Of a stretch of 21,889 nucleotides of DNA, positions 7,882 through 16,206 are shown piece after piece. Position numbers and translations under genes: made by a program. Position 1 is the first letter of the stretch; each line of letters opens with the position of its first letter. The notes beneath the pieces were generated by a model. That model was not told where the DNA came from, made no database searches, and saw only the letters and a program-made list of their open reading frames with translations. Origin of the DNA: Bacillota bacterium (GTDB taxonomy: Bacteria; Bacillota; Clostridia; Christensenellales; CAG-138). The stretch covers positions 1-21,889 of the forward strand of contig JAEYSE010000024.1 of assembly GCA_023435025.1 (NCBI GenBank). The letters run 5' to 3'.

Positions 7882-10539
7882 ATGTCAACTGTATTTCCAA
7901 AAGAAAAATCCCGAGTCCTTGAGATGCTGGAAACCGGCAAAACCGTAACTTGGCCACCCGAAGCCGGAGCAGAGAAAAGCACCGATAAGTTTACCCCAAA
8001 GGAAGTCAAGGGCAAGCCTTCCACCGAGCGCACCGCGCGTTTGATGGACAATTTCCTCAAGAGCAAGTGCCGCTTTGACGGCGAGATGCCTTTGCTCTAC
8101 ACCGAGGCTTGGAAAAAGCACGAAGGCGAACCCCTCTACATCCGCAGAGGATTGGCGTACAAGTACATGCTTGAGCACATGACCCCGGTTATCAAGGATG
8201 ACGAGGTCATCGTCATGTCCAAGACCCGCTATAGCCGCGGCGCCACCATGTATCCCCAGTTTGCCACCGAATTTATGATTAACTTCATGAACATGGCGGA
8301 GGATGAAGAAGCCAAGCTGTATAGCGTGGAAGCCAAGGACGAGGCGCACAATGTCGTAGAAAAGGGCTGGACAAAGCTTGGTCAGTTGTTCAGCATTCAC
8401 ACCGATGAGATCGCGCCCATGAAGGAATGCCTCGAATACTGGAAAACCCGTTCCATCGAGGATGTATCCAAAAAGATCATGAAGGATATGTTCCCCTACT
8501 ATAACGATCTGGTAAACGCGTGGGAGGTCGGCCTATTCCCCCGCTCCGGCCTGCATTCCGGATGCGATGGCCGCTGGACGCCCGCTTACGACATCGTCAT
8601 ACAGCGCGGCTTAGAGGATGTTATTGCAGAGTGCAAACGGCATTTGGCCGAGGAGCAGCCCATCAAAAAGCAAGGCGCCGAAAAGCTGTACTTTTGGCAG
8701 GCCTGTATCTACGCTTGCGAGGGCGTCATCAACTGGTCCAAGAACTACGCGAAGGAAGCCCGCCGCCTAGCTGCCGAGTGCAAAGACCCCGCTCGTAAAA
8801 AAGAGCTGCTGGAGATGGCCGATACCCTCGAATGGGTCCCTGCCAAGCCCGCCCGTACCTTCCGTGAGGGCATGCAGGCTCTTTGGGCCGGCCACATGAT
8901 GGTTTGGAACGATTCCCTCTCCCTGGGTCTTTCTCCCGGCAAGTGGAGCCAATTGCTGCAACCGTTATATAAGGCTGATTTGGAAGCGGGCCGCATCACG
9001 AGAGAAGAAGCATTGGAATTGTGGGAGATCATGCGCATCAAGTTCTCCAGCGAGGAGTATATCACTCCGTCCGCTTGGGCCGCCATGGCATCCTCCAACT
9101 CCTTCCAGCATATGGTCGTAGGCGGCGTCAATCCCAAAACGGGTGCCTGCTGGGATACCGATCTGGATGAACTCGTACTTCAGGCTGGCATCAATATCCC
9201 CACCGCGCAGCCCACGCTAGGCATACTGGTCAGCTCCAAGACTTCCGATCGCCTGCTTATGAAGGCCGCCGAATGCACCAAGGCCGGCAACGGTTTCCCC
9301 GCTTGGTTCAACTATGACATGATGGTCAAGCATCTGCTGTGGGCACATGCCGAAGAAGGCATCACCATGGAGGACGCGCAAGATGTCACAATTGCCGGTT
9401 GTGTCGAGATCGGCATCAACGGCAAGGCGCATGGCATCAACCATCCCGCTTTCTATAACGAAGCCAAGACATTGGAGCTTGCCCTGAACGACGGTGTCGA
9501 CCCCAGGACAGGGATCAAGATGTTCTCCGGGCTGAAGCCCATCACCTGCTATCAGGATGTGTGGGAAAACTTCGTCGCCGTCCGCGAGCACTTCATGAAG
9601 GTCTATATGCGTTACTGGAATTACGTTATCGGTATTCAGCGTGAGGTCCATCCCAAGATCGCCGGTTCCGTACTGATGCATGACTGCGTCAAGGTTGGCC
9701 GTCCTCAGGATGACAACGGGTGCCGTTACAACAAAGTGATCACACTGCTCGATTCCGGTACCGTTAACGTCGCCAACGGCCTGGCCGCCCTGAAAAAGCT
9801 GGTTTGGGAGGACAAGCGTTACACGTTCGCGGAATTTAAGGAAGCCATGGACAACAACTTCGGTTATGTTGTCGGCGCTACGCAGGGCAACTTCTCCATG
9901 CTCAACCAGTCTATGGATCCCATAAAGCACGAGAAGTATGCGCAGCTCCATAAGGATGTTCTTGAGGCTCCTAAGTTCGGCAACGACGAAGACTTTGTGG
10001 ACAACATATTCGTTGATCTGTGGCATGATTACGACCGTGTGTGCGCTTCGGAAACCTCCTATTTGGGCTACAGATGGCTTACCGCAGCGCTGTCTATCTC
10101 CGCTCATGGCCCGCACGGGCGTGTGACTGGCGCCACTCCCGATGGTCGCCTGTCTGGCGTTACGCTGTGCGACGGCATACTGTCCGCCTCTCCCGGTACC
10201 GATACCAATGGGCCCATTGCTCTGCTTAAGTCCGGCGTCAAGCTGGATCCGACCGAGTACCGCAGCGTACAGCTCAACATGAAGTTCCATCCCAACGCCA
10301 TCCGCGGCATGGAGGGCAGCAAGAACTTTGTAGACTTCATCAGGAGCTATTTCAACATGGGCGGCTATCACGTCCAATTCAATATTGTTGACTCCAACAT
10401 GCTCCGCGACGCGCAAAAGCATCCCGAAAACTACCGTGACCTCCTGGTGCGTGTTGCAGGCTTCAGTTCCTACTGGGTTGAGCTCGGCAAGCCTATTCAG
10501 GATGAACTCATCGCCAGAACCGAGTATAACACCCTGTAA
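7882..10539 (+). CDS. Glycyl radical enzyme, probably arylacetate-decarboxylase-like
   Basis: An 885-aa enzyme of the pyruvate formate-lyase superfamily. The active-site cysteine is Cys507 in AGCVEIG, with Glu509 two residues on. The glycyl radical is Gly860 in RVAGFSSYW, 26 residues from the C terminus. ATG 7882 is supported by AGGAGG 7 bases upstream. The length, the Cys-X-Glu motif near residue 505 and the partners (MFS permease, activase with extra clusters) fit the 4-hydroxyphenylacetate, phenylacetate and indoleacetate decarboxylases. Diol dehydratases, choline lyase and isethionate lyase are usually shorter (about 790-850). No small HpdC-like subunit is encoded nearby, so a 4-hydroxyphenylacetate enzyme of the classical two-subunit type is unlikely; a phenylacetate-, indoleacetate- or novel-substrate enzyme is possible. 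The loop usually written GG.RYN reads NGCRYN here. Family certain, substrate not. Confidence 0.93.
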   Translation: MSTVFPKEKSRVLEMLETGKTVTWPPEAGAEKSTDKFTPKEVKGKPSTERTARLMDNFLKSKCRFDGEMPLLYTEAWKKHEGEPLYIRRGLAYKYMLEHMTPVIKDDEVIVMSKTRYSRGATMYPQFATEFMINFMNMAEDEEAKLYSVEAKDEAHNVVEKGWTKLGQLFSIHTDEIAPMKECLEYWKTRSIEDVSKKIMKDMFPYYNDLVNAWEVGLFPRSGLHSGCDGRWTPAYDIVIQRGLEDVIAECKRHLAEEQPIKKQGAEKLYFWQACIYACEGVINWSKNYAKEARRLAAECKDPARKKELLEMADTLEWVPAKPARTFREGMQALWAGHMMVWNDSLSLGLSPGKWSQLLQPLYKADLEAGRITREEALELWEIMRIKFSSEEYITPSAWAAMASSNSFQHMVVGGVNPKTGACWDTDLDELVLQAGINIPTAQPTLGILVSSKTSDRLLMKAAECTKAGNGFPAWFNYDMMVKHLLWAHAEEGITMEDAQDVTIAGCVEIGINGKAHGINHPAFYNEAKTLELALNDGVDPRTGIKMFSGLKPITCYQDVWENFVAVREHFMKVYMRYWNYVIGIQREVHPKIAGSVLMHDCVKVGRPQDDNGCRYNKVITLLDSGTVNVANGLAALKKLVWEDKRYTFAEFKEAMDNNFGYVVGATQGNFSMLNQSMDPIKHEKYAQLHKDVLEAPKFGNDEDFVDNIFVDLWHDYDRVCASETSYLGYRWLTAALSISAHGPHGRVTGATPDGRLSGVTLCDGILSASPGTDTNGPIALLKSGVKLDPTEYRSVQLNMKFHPNAIRGMEGSKNFVDFIRSYFNMGGYHVQFNIVDSNMLRDAQKHPENYRDLLVRVAGFSSYWVELGKPIQDELIARTEYNTL

Positions 10540-10557
10540 TAAGTAAATTTACAAATA

Positions 10558-10571
10558 GCGGAATGATCCGC
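10558..10571 (+). other. Small stem-loop after the glycyl radical enzyme gene
   Basis: GCGGA (10558-10562), loop ATGA, TCCGC (10567-10571). It lies 18 bases after the stop codon and just before the larger stem-loop, and it may protect the 3' end of the upstream message. Confidence 0.4.
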
Positions 10572-10580
10572 AAAGCTCTT

Positions 10581-10620
10581 AAGGCAGGGGGAGGGGGTTC
10601 CTGTCCCCTTCCCTTGCCTT
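10581..10620 (+). terminator. Large stem-loop between enzyme and transporter genes (partial terminator or processing site)
   Basis: A 16-bp stem with two G-T wobbles: AAGGCAGGGGGAGGGG (10581-10596) pairs with CCCCTTCCCTTGCCTT (10605-10620), loop of 8. No T-run follows, and the next gene lies 36 bases away without an obvious promoter. It more likely lowers expression of the downstream genes, or stabilises the enzyme message, than fully stops transcription. Confidence 0.55.
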
Positions 10621-10656
10621 ATCATATTCATTTCAAACTATAATGGAGGTGGAACA

Positions 10657-12000
10657 ATGAGCCAAAACATTACAGAGAACAAGAAGTTCTCGGGCTGGTC
10701 AGTCGTTACGGGTTCCATGTTTATTGTCTTTTTCCATATGATAATCCGCGGCTCCTTTGCAACCCTTATTCAAGGCATGGTGGCGGCCACCGGTTGGTCC
10801 ACCGGCGCCGTTTCTGCCGGTAGTTCCATTTTTATGGCCATGTACGGGCTGTTTGCCTTTTTGGTCGGTACTTATATCAACAAGCTGGGTTGCCGGCTGA
10901 CCTACTCTTTGCATGGAATTATCATGGGTGTTGGCCTGTTCCTCTGCAGCTACTCCCAAGCACCTTGGCAGTATTGGGTATGCCAGGCAATAATCGGTAT
11001 AGGTTCTGGTGCCTTTTGGGCTCCCGTTACCTCTATGGTGCGTCAATGGTTTGTTGATAAGCTCGGACTTGCAATGGGTCTGACCACTGCTGCAACGGGT
11101 GTAGCGATGTTCTTAGGGCCTGTTATTTCTATGCTCATCATCTCCAACCTTTCCTGGCAGGTCATGATGAGGGTGTTTGGCGTCGTTCTGATCGTCGGCA
11201 TCGTCATTGCCGCTCAATTCACCAAGATGAAGCCTGAGGATGTCGGTCAGAAGCCCTTGGGTTATGACTCCTACATGGCAAAGATGAATGCCGGTGGCGG
11301 ACAAAAAAAGGAAGAGTTTTATGTCCCCTTTAAGTGGGCTGTTAAGCATAAGGTGTTTTGGGCCCTGTCCCTACTTTGGTTTTGCAGCAACTTTGCTGAG
11401 TTTATCGTCTTTTCTCACGCTATCAACTACGTGAGCAAAGATCTTGGCTACGATAAGATAAGCGCTACCTATATCTATTGCTTGATCGGTGTTTTCTTCA
11501 CCATCTTTGCCGTTGCTGTCGGCAGTATTGTCGATAAGATGGCCAAAAAGAGCGGTGATCCAATGAAAGCCAGGAAGCGCGTGCTCACATTCTCGTATTT
11601 GCTTACCGCCGTCATGGCCCTGTGGCTTAACTATGGAGTTCGTCTGACTGCAAATGGCGGCACAAGCCATTGGGCATTTGTTATTTACGCGATTCTGTTT
11701 GGTATTGGCTTTGGTTGCTACATCCCATCCGTCGCCGGTCTAGTTGGCTTGGCCGTCGGTCGCAAGGAAATGCCTCCGGCATGGGGGCTGATTTCCCTGA
11801 TTGGTATGGCTGGCGGCGCAGGCCTTGGCCCATATATCGCAGGTGCCATTCGAGATGCAACGGGCAGCTACTTCGTTTCCATATGGTTGTCCACAATTTT
11901 CTATCTGTTGGCCTGCTTCTTTGTAAACATTGTCAAGCAGCCTACCTATGCGGAAGTTTGGGGCGACAAACAAGGCCCTGCCATTTCCAGCAACACATAA
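10657..12000 (+). CDS. MFS transporter, OFA/monocarboxylate-type, candidate substrate carrier
   Basis: A 447-aa integral membrane protein with about twelve hydrophobic helices, split six plus six by a charged cytoplasmic loop (about residues 190-225; MKPEDVGQKPLG). The N-terminal half has the major-facilitator pattern, with helix 1 near 15-35, GTYINKLGCR in the loop between helices 2 and 3, and a glycine-rich helix 4-5 region (GIGSGAFWAPVTSMVRQWF, then GLAMGLTTAATG). These resemble the oxalate:formate antiporter/monocarboxylate branch, which moves small organic anions. Ribosome site GGAGG lies 8 bases before ATG 10657. Its position between the glycyl radical enzyme and its activase makes it the likely importer of that enzyme's anionic substrate or exporter of a product. 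MFS permeases accompany known indoleacetate decarboxylase genes. Confidence 0.88.
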   Translation: MSQNITENKKFSGWSVVTGSMFIVFFHMIIRGSFATLIQGMVAATGWSTGAVSAGSSIFMAMYGLFAFLVGTYINKLGCRLTYSLHGIIMGVGLFLCSYSQAPWQYWVCQAIIGIGSGAFWAPVTSMVRQWFVDKLGLAMGLTTAATGVAMFLGPVISMLIISNLSWQVMMRVFGVVLIVGIVIAAQFTKMKPEDVGQKPLGYDSYMAKMNAGGGQKKEEFYVPFKWAVKHKVFWALSLLWFCSNFAEFIVFSHAINYVSKDLGYDKISATYIYCLIGVFFTIFAVAVGSIVDKMAKKSGDPMKARKRVLTFSYLLTAVMALWLNYGVRLTANGGTSHWAFVIYAILFGIGFGCYIPSVAGLVGLAVGRKEMPPAWGLISLIGMAGGAGLGPYIAGAIRDATGSYFVSIWLSTIFYLLACFFVNIVKQPTYAEVWGDKQGPAISSNT

Positions 12001-12011
12001 AACGTAAGGGC

Positions 12012-12051
12012 TGTCGCACGAAACGCATATTCCAATGCGTTTCGTGTGACA
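12012..12051 (+). terminator. Long stem-loop after the transporter gene
   Basis: A 17-bp stem with one G-T wobble, TGTCGCACGAAACGCAT (12012-12028) and ATGCGTTTCGTGTGACA (12035-12051), loop ATTCCA, starting 12 bases after the MFS stop. There is no T-run, so it may be a dispersed palindromic element acting as a weak terminator. Confidence 0.5.
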
Positions 12052-12107
12052 CCCGAGCTTAAGGCGGAACACGCCTCAGCTCTAGTCCTGCGGGCCACCA
12101 AAGGGGC

Positions 12108-12132
12108 AAAAAGGTACCACCGACGCCTTTTT
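12108..12132 (+). terminator. A/T-tract hairpin upstream of the activase gene
   Basis: AAAAAGG (12108-12114) pairs with CCTTTTT (12126-12132) around an 11-base loop. It has a T-run, but the stem is short and G/C-poor, so it is a weak candidate only. Together with the hairpin at 12012-12051 it may separate activase expression from the two upstream genes. Confidence 0.3.
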
Positions 12133-12203
12133 AAAATGGTATTGGCCGCAGGCGAAACTCCTTTTATTTTACCAGCAAACAACGGGCATTTGCGCCGAGA
12201 AAT

Positions 12204-13172
12204 ATGAATGGATTTGAGGTATCCAAGGTGGAAAAAAAACATGAATTGCAAGCTATGATATTCGATATTCAAAGCTTTTCCACTCATGACGGCCCCGGTA
12301 TTCGTACCAATGTTTTTTTTAAGGGTTGCCCGCTGCGCTGCCTGTGGTGTGCAAATCCTGAAGGACAAAAGCCTGTGCCCGAACTCTTTTACACAAAGAT
12401 GAAGTGCGCCGGCTGTATGCGTTGCGCAGCGGCGTGCCCACATGACGCCGTTACACCCTATAGCCACCCTGAGGATATCGAAAAATTTGGCTATATCCGC
12501 CATGATCGCGCCAAATGCAACAAGTGCCAGACACATGATTGCGTGCGGGCTTGTTTTCAAAGTGCGCTCTCTGTCACCGGCCGCTTCATGACGGTTGACG
12601 ACGTCATGCAAAAAATACGGCGGGATGCCGTTGTGTACCGCAATAAGGGCGGGATAACGGTGTCTGGGGGCGATCCCCTTGTTTATTATGAATTTGTTGC
12701 CGAACTCCTGAAAAGATGCCACGAAGAAGGCATCAATACGGTGCTTGAGTCGGAGCTGTGTGTTCCGGAAAAAAACCTGAAAGCCGTTATGCCCTATGTT
12801 GATCTGTATCTTTCCGATATTAAAATCGTTGACGAGCAGAAGCATATGGAAGCGACAGGTTTGAGCAATAAGCTCGCTATTGAAAACCTGCGTTTTCTCG
12901 GGCAAACCTGTCCGGAGAAAGTATGTCTGCGCGTGCCCATTATCCCCGGCTTTACGGATTCTGATGAAAACGCGGAGGCAATCGGCGCTTTCTGCGTTGA
13001 AAATCGCTTCAACCGCGTGAACATTCTTCCGTATCATAAGCTTGGCGCTACAAAGCACGAGCGTCTTGGAAGCGCGTATCCGCTACCTGATGTAGAAGTG
13101 CCAGATGATGAAAGCATGCGGCATATTGCCGATATTTTAGAATCCCATGGTGTGAAATGTGTAATTAATTAA
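12204..13172 (+). CDS. Glycyl radical enzyme activating enzyme (radical SAM, with two ferredoxin-like clusters)
   Basis: A 322-aa radical SAM activase that would generate the Gly860 radical of the enzyme encoded upstream. The radical SAM cluster is Cys42-X3-Cys46-X2-Cys49 (CPLRCLWC), after the family hallmark HDGPGIRT. An inserted region carries two more [4Fe-4S] motifs: Cys68, 71, 74, 78 (CAGCMRCAAACP) and Cys105, 108, 113, 117 (CNKCQTHDCVRAC). This insert is typical of activases of glycyl radical eliminases and decarboxylases, not of PFL activase. The SAM-binding GGE motif is GGD here (Gly155-Gly156-Asp157), and the usual DT.G segment reads ESELC. Start uncertain: ATG 12204 has a poor ribosome site, while GTG 12228 has GAGG 8-9 bases upstream. 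Confidence 0.92.
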   Translation: MNGFEVSKVEKKHELQAMIFDIQSFSTHDGPGIRTNVFFKGCPLRCLWCANPEGQKPVPELFYTKMKCAGCMRCAAACPHDAVTPYSHPEDIEKFGYIRHDRAKCNKCQTHDCVRACFQSALSVTGRFMTVDDVMQKIRRDAVVYRNKGGITVSGGDPLVYYEFVAELLKRCHEEGINTVLESELCVPEKNLKAVMPYVDLYLSDIKIVDEQKHMEATGLSNKLAIENLRFLGQTCPEKVCLRVPIIPGFTDSDENAEAIGAFCVENRFNRVNILPYHKLGATKHERLGSAYPLPDVEVPDDESMRHIADILESHGVKCVIN

Positions 13173-13453
13173 TCTTCCATATGCAAAACGTCATTCCGCG
13201 TAAGATGGGCATTCGGATAATGACCTGGGACGTTGTCTACGGCGTGTTTCGAAAATTTGAAATATCCGCGAAGGCCGCCTGTTGCGTCAAGAGGTCGGAT
13301 ATAGACTGGCCGCAGATATTATAGTAGGAAACTACCCTTATTATTTCTATGCTGGACGATCTACCTTCCCCAAAATCCTTGCCTAAAGCTGCATTCGGTC
13401 TCGGGAAATTTTGATGCCTGTGTATAGGTAAAAAACACGAAGAAGGATTATAT
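13173..13453. other. Intergenic region before the chemoreceptor gene
   Basis: 281 bases between activase and chemoreceptor. I see no terminator, no tRNA, no convincing gene and no clear promoter; the only assignable site is AGAAGGA (13441-13447), the ribosome site of the chemoreceptor. Whether the chemotaxis pair is cotranscribed with the enzyme operon cannot be decided from this stretch. Confidence 0.4.
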
Positions 13454-15487
13454 ATGAAAAAACTAAAAACCCAAATGCTAGTCAGGTCTATTCCTGTTAC
13501 GGCCTTTTTCCTCATAGCGCTTACTGCGCTTCTGGTCATCATGAATTATCGAAACACGCTGCAAACTCTGGAGAAAACCATGAAGGAAACGACGCAGTTG
13601 TCGGCGCTTCAGGTACAGGAAAGGCTTGGCACATATAAAACCATCGTGGCCGAGTGGGGTACTCTGGAGAAGCTGGCAAGCAGCGACGTATCCAAACAGG
13701 ATAAACAGGCTCTTTTAGATGGTAAGAAGGCTGACACCTATGTCAAAGCGGCTACCATGGCAGGTGCCGACGGCATAGACCTTTATGGCAACAACATCAA
13801 AGATACAGATTATTTTAAGGCGGCCATGCAGGGCGAGGACTACATTAGCGACCCGATTGTGGGAGACGACAAACAATCGGCGCATTTCTATATTTCCGCC
13901 CCACTATGGGCGGACGGCAAAAAAGGCACAAAGATCGTTGGCGTTCTGTATGCGCAGATGGATAACGAATTCCTCTGCAATACGGTTGAAAACATTAAAA
14001 TAGGGGAAACCGGCACCGCTTACCTCGTAAATGGAGAAGCCACATGCATTGCCCATACCAACAGAGAGCGCGTGTATACGCAGAACAACGCGTTGACCGA
14101 TGCGAAGAACAATCCAGCTTTGGAGCCGCTTGCCTCATTGCTAAAACGGGCGTATGCGGGGGAGACGGCTTTTGACAAGTATACATTTCAGGGCGTTACA
14201 AAATTCGCTGTAATGGCCCCTGTCGAAGCGACCAACAATTGGGCGATTGCCGTTACCGTATCATATAGCGAATACATGCAGTCTAGCATAAGTGCCGCTA
14301 TTATTGCGGGCGTCCTGATGGTCGTCGCCCTTTTGATCGTGGCGGTCTCCATGATCGTCCTGACAAACGGCATTACAAAGTCTGTGCTCGAACTCAGCCA
14401 AGCATCTACTAGGTTTGCCGAGGGCGACCTGAACATATCCGTTTCTCATCAAAGCAACGATGAATTGGGCGAGTTGGCGAAATCCTTTAAGCGCATGGCC
14501 GACACATTAAAAAGAATTATTACTGATCTGTCATTAGGTTTGAACGAATTTGCGAACGGCAACTTTGCAGTGGACGCCCAAGAGATAGATTGCTATGTCG
14601 GCGATTACACTCCTATACTGGTCTCCATGCGTAAGATGAGGGACACGCTCAGCGATACGCTTAGGCACATCAACACTGCCGCCGAACAGGTGGCAATAGG
14701 CTCCGATCAGGTATCCAGCGGAGCGCAGGCGCTGGCCAGCGGTTCCGCCGAGCAGGCCGCCTCTATAGAGGAGCTGACCGCCTCCGTTAAAAAAATTGCG
14801 GGGCAGGCGGCAGAGAACGCCTCCATCGTGGAAATTTCCGCAGAGCATATTGAACATGCCGCCGCTAACACAACCGCCGGAAACGAGTTTATGGGGCAGC
14901 TCACCCGAGCAATGGAGGAGATCGGCTCCGCTTCCAACCAAATTGCAAACATTACAAAGGTTATTGAGGATATTGCGTTCCAGACCAATATTTTAGCGCT
15001 CAACGCCGCCATCGAAGCGGCCCGCGCCGGAGCAGCAGGAAAGGGCTTTGCGGTGGTGGCGGATGAGGTTAGGAACCTTGCTGCAAAATCGGGCGAAGCC
15101 GCCAAGCAGACAGCGGAGCTTATTCAGAATTCCGTCGCTACCGTAAAAAAGGGTACTGAGATAACCGTCCAAACCGCACAAGCCTTACAAAATGTAGGGG
15201 TCAGCGCCGTCAAGATTGTCGATGGCTTCAAGCAGATCGAGCGCTCCTCCGCCGAGCAGGCTGGGGCAATCGAGCAAATTATGAAGGGGCTTTCGCAAAT
15301 ATCGTCGGTTGTGCAGACCAACGCCGCCACTGCAGAGGAAAACTCGGCTACCAGTGAAGAAATGTCCGCACAGGCCTCTGCTCTACGCCAGGAGGTAGGC
15401 AGATTCAAGCTGGCGGGCCATACAGCGCAAAATCTATCTTCTCAAAAGTCTTTGTCTGAAGCGGCATCCGATCTTGGGAAATATTGA
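13454..15487 (+). CDS. Methyl-accepting chemotaxis protein with extracellular Cache-type sensor
   Basis: A 677-aa chemoreceptor. A short cytoplasmic start is followed by membrane helix 1 (about 11-31), an extracytoplasmic double-Cache-like sensor (about 35-275; DGIDLYGNNIKDTDYFK, YISDPIVGDDKQSAHFYIS, TGTAYLVNGEA) and helix 2 (IIAGVLMVVALLIVAVSMIVL). A HAMP domain (about 305-355) and the long signalling coiled coil follow. The highly conserved hairpin tip is intact (EDIAFQTNILALNAAIEAARAG, then GFAVVADEVRNLA), so it should bind CheA and CheW. No C-terminal CheR-tethering pentapeptide is seen. ATG 13454 is supported by AGAAGGA 7 bases upstream. The cheW gene starts 22 bp after the stop, which suggests a dedicated signalling pair. 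Its place after a catabolic operon suggests taxis to the operon's substrate, but the ligand is unknown. Confidence 0.95.
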   Translation: MKKLKTQMLVRSIPVTAFFLIALTALLVIMNYRNTLQTLEKTMKETTQLSALQVQERLGTYKTIVAEWGTLEKLASSDVSKQDKQALLDGKKADTYVKAATMAGADGIDLYGNNIKDTDYFKAAMQGEDYISDPIVGDDKQSAHFYISAPLWADGKKGTKIVGVLYAQMDNEFLCNTVENIKIGETGTAYLVNGEATCIAHTNRERVYTQNNALTDAKNNPALEPLASLLKRAYAGETAFDKYTFQGVTKFAVMAPVEATNNWAIAVTVSYSEYMQSSISAAIIAGVLMVVALLIVAVSMIVLTNGITKSVLELSQASTRFAEGDLNISVSHQSNDELGELAKSFKRMADTLKRIITDLSLGLNEFANGNFAVDAQEIDCYVGDYTPILVSMRKMRDTLSDTLRHINTAAEQVAIGSDQVSSGAQALASGSAEQAASIEELTASVKKIAGQAAENASIVEISAEHIEHAAANTTAGNEFMGQLTRAMEEIGSASNQIANITKVIEDIAFQTNILALNAAIEAARAGAAGKGFAVVADEVRNLAAKSGEAAKQTAELIQNSVATVKKGTEITVQTAQALQNVGVSAVKIVDGFKQIERSSAEQAGAIEQIMKGLSQISSVVQTNAATAEENSATSEEMSAQASALRQEVGRFKLAGHTAQNLSSQKSLSEAASDLGKY

Positions 15488-15509
15488 TTATCTGTGTAGG
15501 AGGCGCTAT

Positions 15510-16040
15510 ATGGAGCTGCAAGATAGATTGTATACGGACGACTATTTAGAGGAGTTGGAAACGCGGTATCTTACTTTCCGCACGGATGGCCAGCTATTTG
15601 GTATTCCCATTACTGAGATCGTTCAGATTGCGAAGATACAGGAGATTATAAGACTGCCGGAGCAGCCTCCTTATGTAAAGGGTATCATCAACCTGCGGGG
15701 CCAGATCATTCCTGTTATCGATGTGTGCCTGCGCTTTGGAAAGCAGGAAGCGGCTTTCACCGAACGCACCTGCATCATCATTGCGCATGTTAAGGGAAGC
15801 GATTTCGGATTAATTGTCGATGAGGTGGATGAGGTTGCCGATATTCGGGCGGAACAGATTTCTGAGCCACCAAGGATCAGTGCGGACGCGGATCAGGTAA
15901 ACGCGTACCTTACAGGGATCGCCAGATTGAAAGCGGGCGGCAACCAGAAGGAACGCATAGCTCTGCTGCTTCACGCAGCAAGAATTGTTGGTGAAGCCGA
16001 GCTTCCTTCCCTTTCACAGGCAGCGGTGGACTTGGCATAA
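15510..16040 (+). CDS. cheW: CheW-type chemotaxis coupling protein
   Basis: A 176-aa CheW-domain protein that links chemoreceptors to the kinase CheA. The core runs from about residue 18 to 155: RYLTFRTDGQLFGIPITEIVQI, then IIRLPEQPPYVKGIINLRGQIIPVIDVCLRFG, in which the GIINLRG/IPVIDL-like receptor-binding segment is well kept, then GLIVDEVDEVADI. There is no second CheW domain, receiver or kinase domain. The start is ATG 15510, 6 bases after AGGAGG (15498-15503). An upstream in-frame start at 15474 would overlap the receptor gene and has no ribosome site. Being immediately downstream of the receptor gene, it is probably translated from the same message. No cheA or cheR is in view, so the core pathway must be elsewhere. 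Confidence 0.95.
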   Translation: MELQDRLYTDDYLEELETRYLTFRTDGQLFGIPITEIVQIAKIQEIIRLPEQPPYVKGIINLRGQIIPVIDVCLRFGKQEAAFTERTCIIIAHVKGSDFGLIVDEVDEVADIRAEQISEPPRISADADQVNAYLTGIARLKAGGNQKERIALLLHAARIVGEAELPSLSQAAVDLA

Positions 16041-16206
16041 TTTCATCTGCGTGAGAAAAATAGAAAACCACGCGGCTGGAGAAGGGTACCGTTGAATTAT
16101 TAACGATTCACGACGTAATGTGGTATACGAGAGGTAAATCCAAAGCTGATTTTCTTCTGCGCAAAGCCTATAATCGAAATATATAATCCCAAATGAACTT
16201 AAAACA

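Noticed and set aside
9217..10422. 401-codon open frame on the minus strand
   Set aside because: It lies wholly antisense to the glycyl radical enzyme, whose motifs are unmistakable, has no ribosome site, and its translation shows no recognisable domain.
10540..10656. A hidden gene for a small decarboxylase subunit (HpdC-like) after the glycyl radical enzyme
   Set aside because: The gap is only 117 bases, filled by two stem-loops and a ribosome site, and no cysteine-rich small frame is present there or after the transporter.
11946..13058. 370-codon open frame on the minus strand
   Set aside because: Antisense to the activase and the end of the MFS gene; it runs through intergenic hairpins and has no family features.
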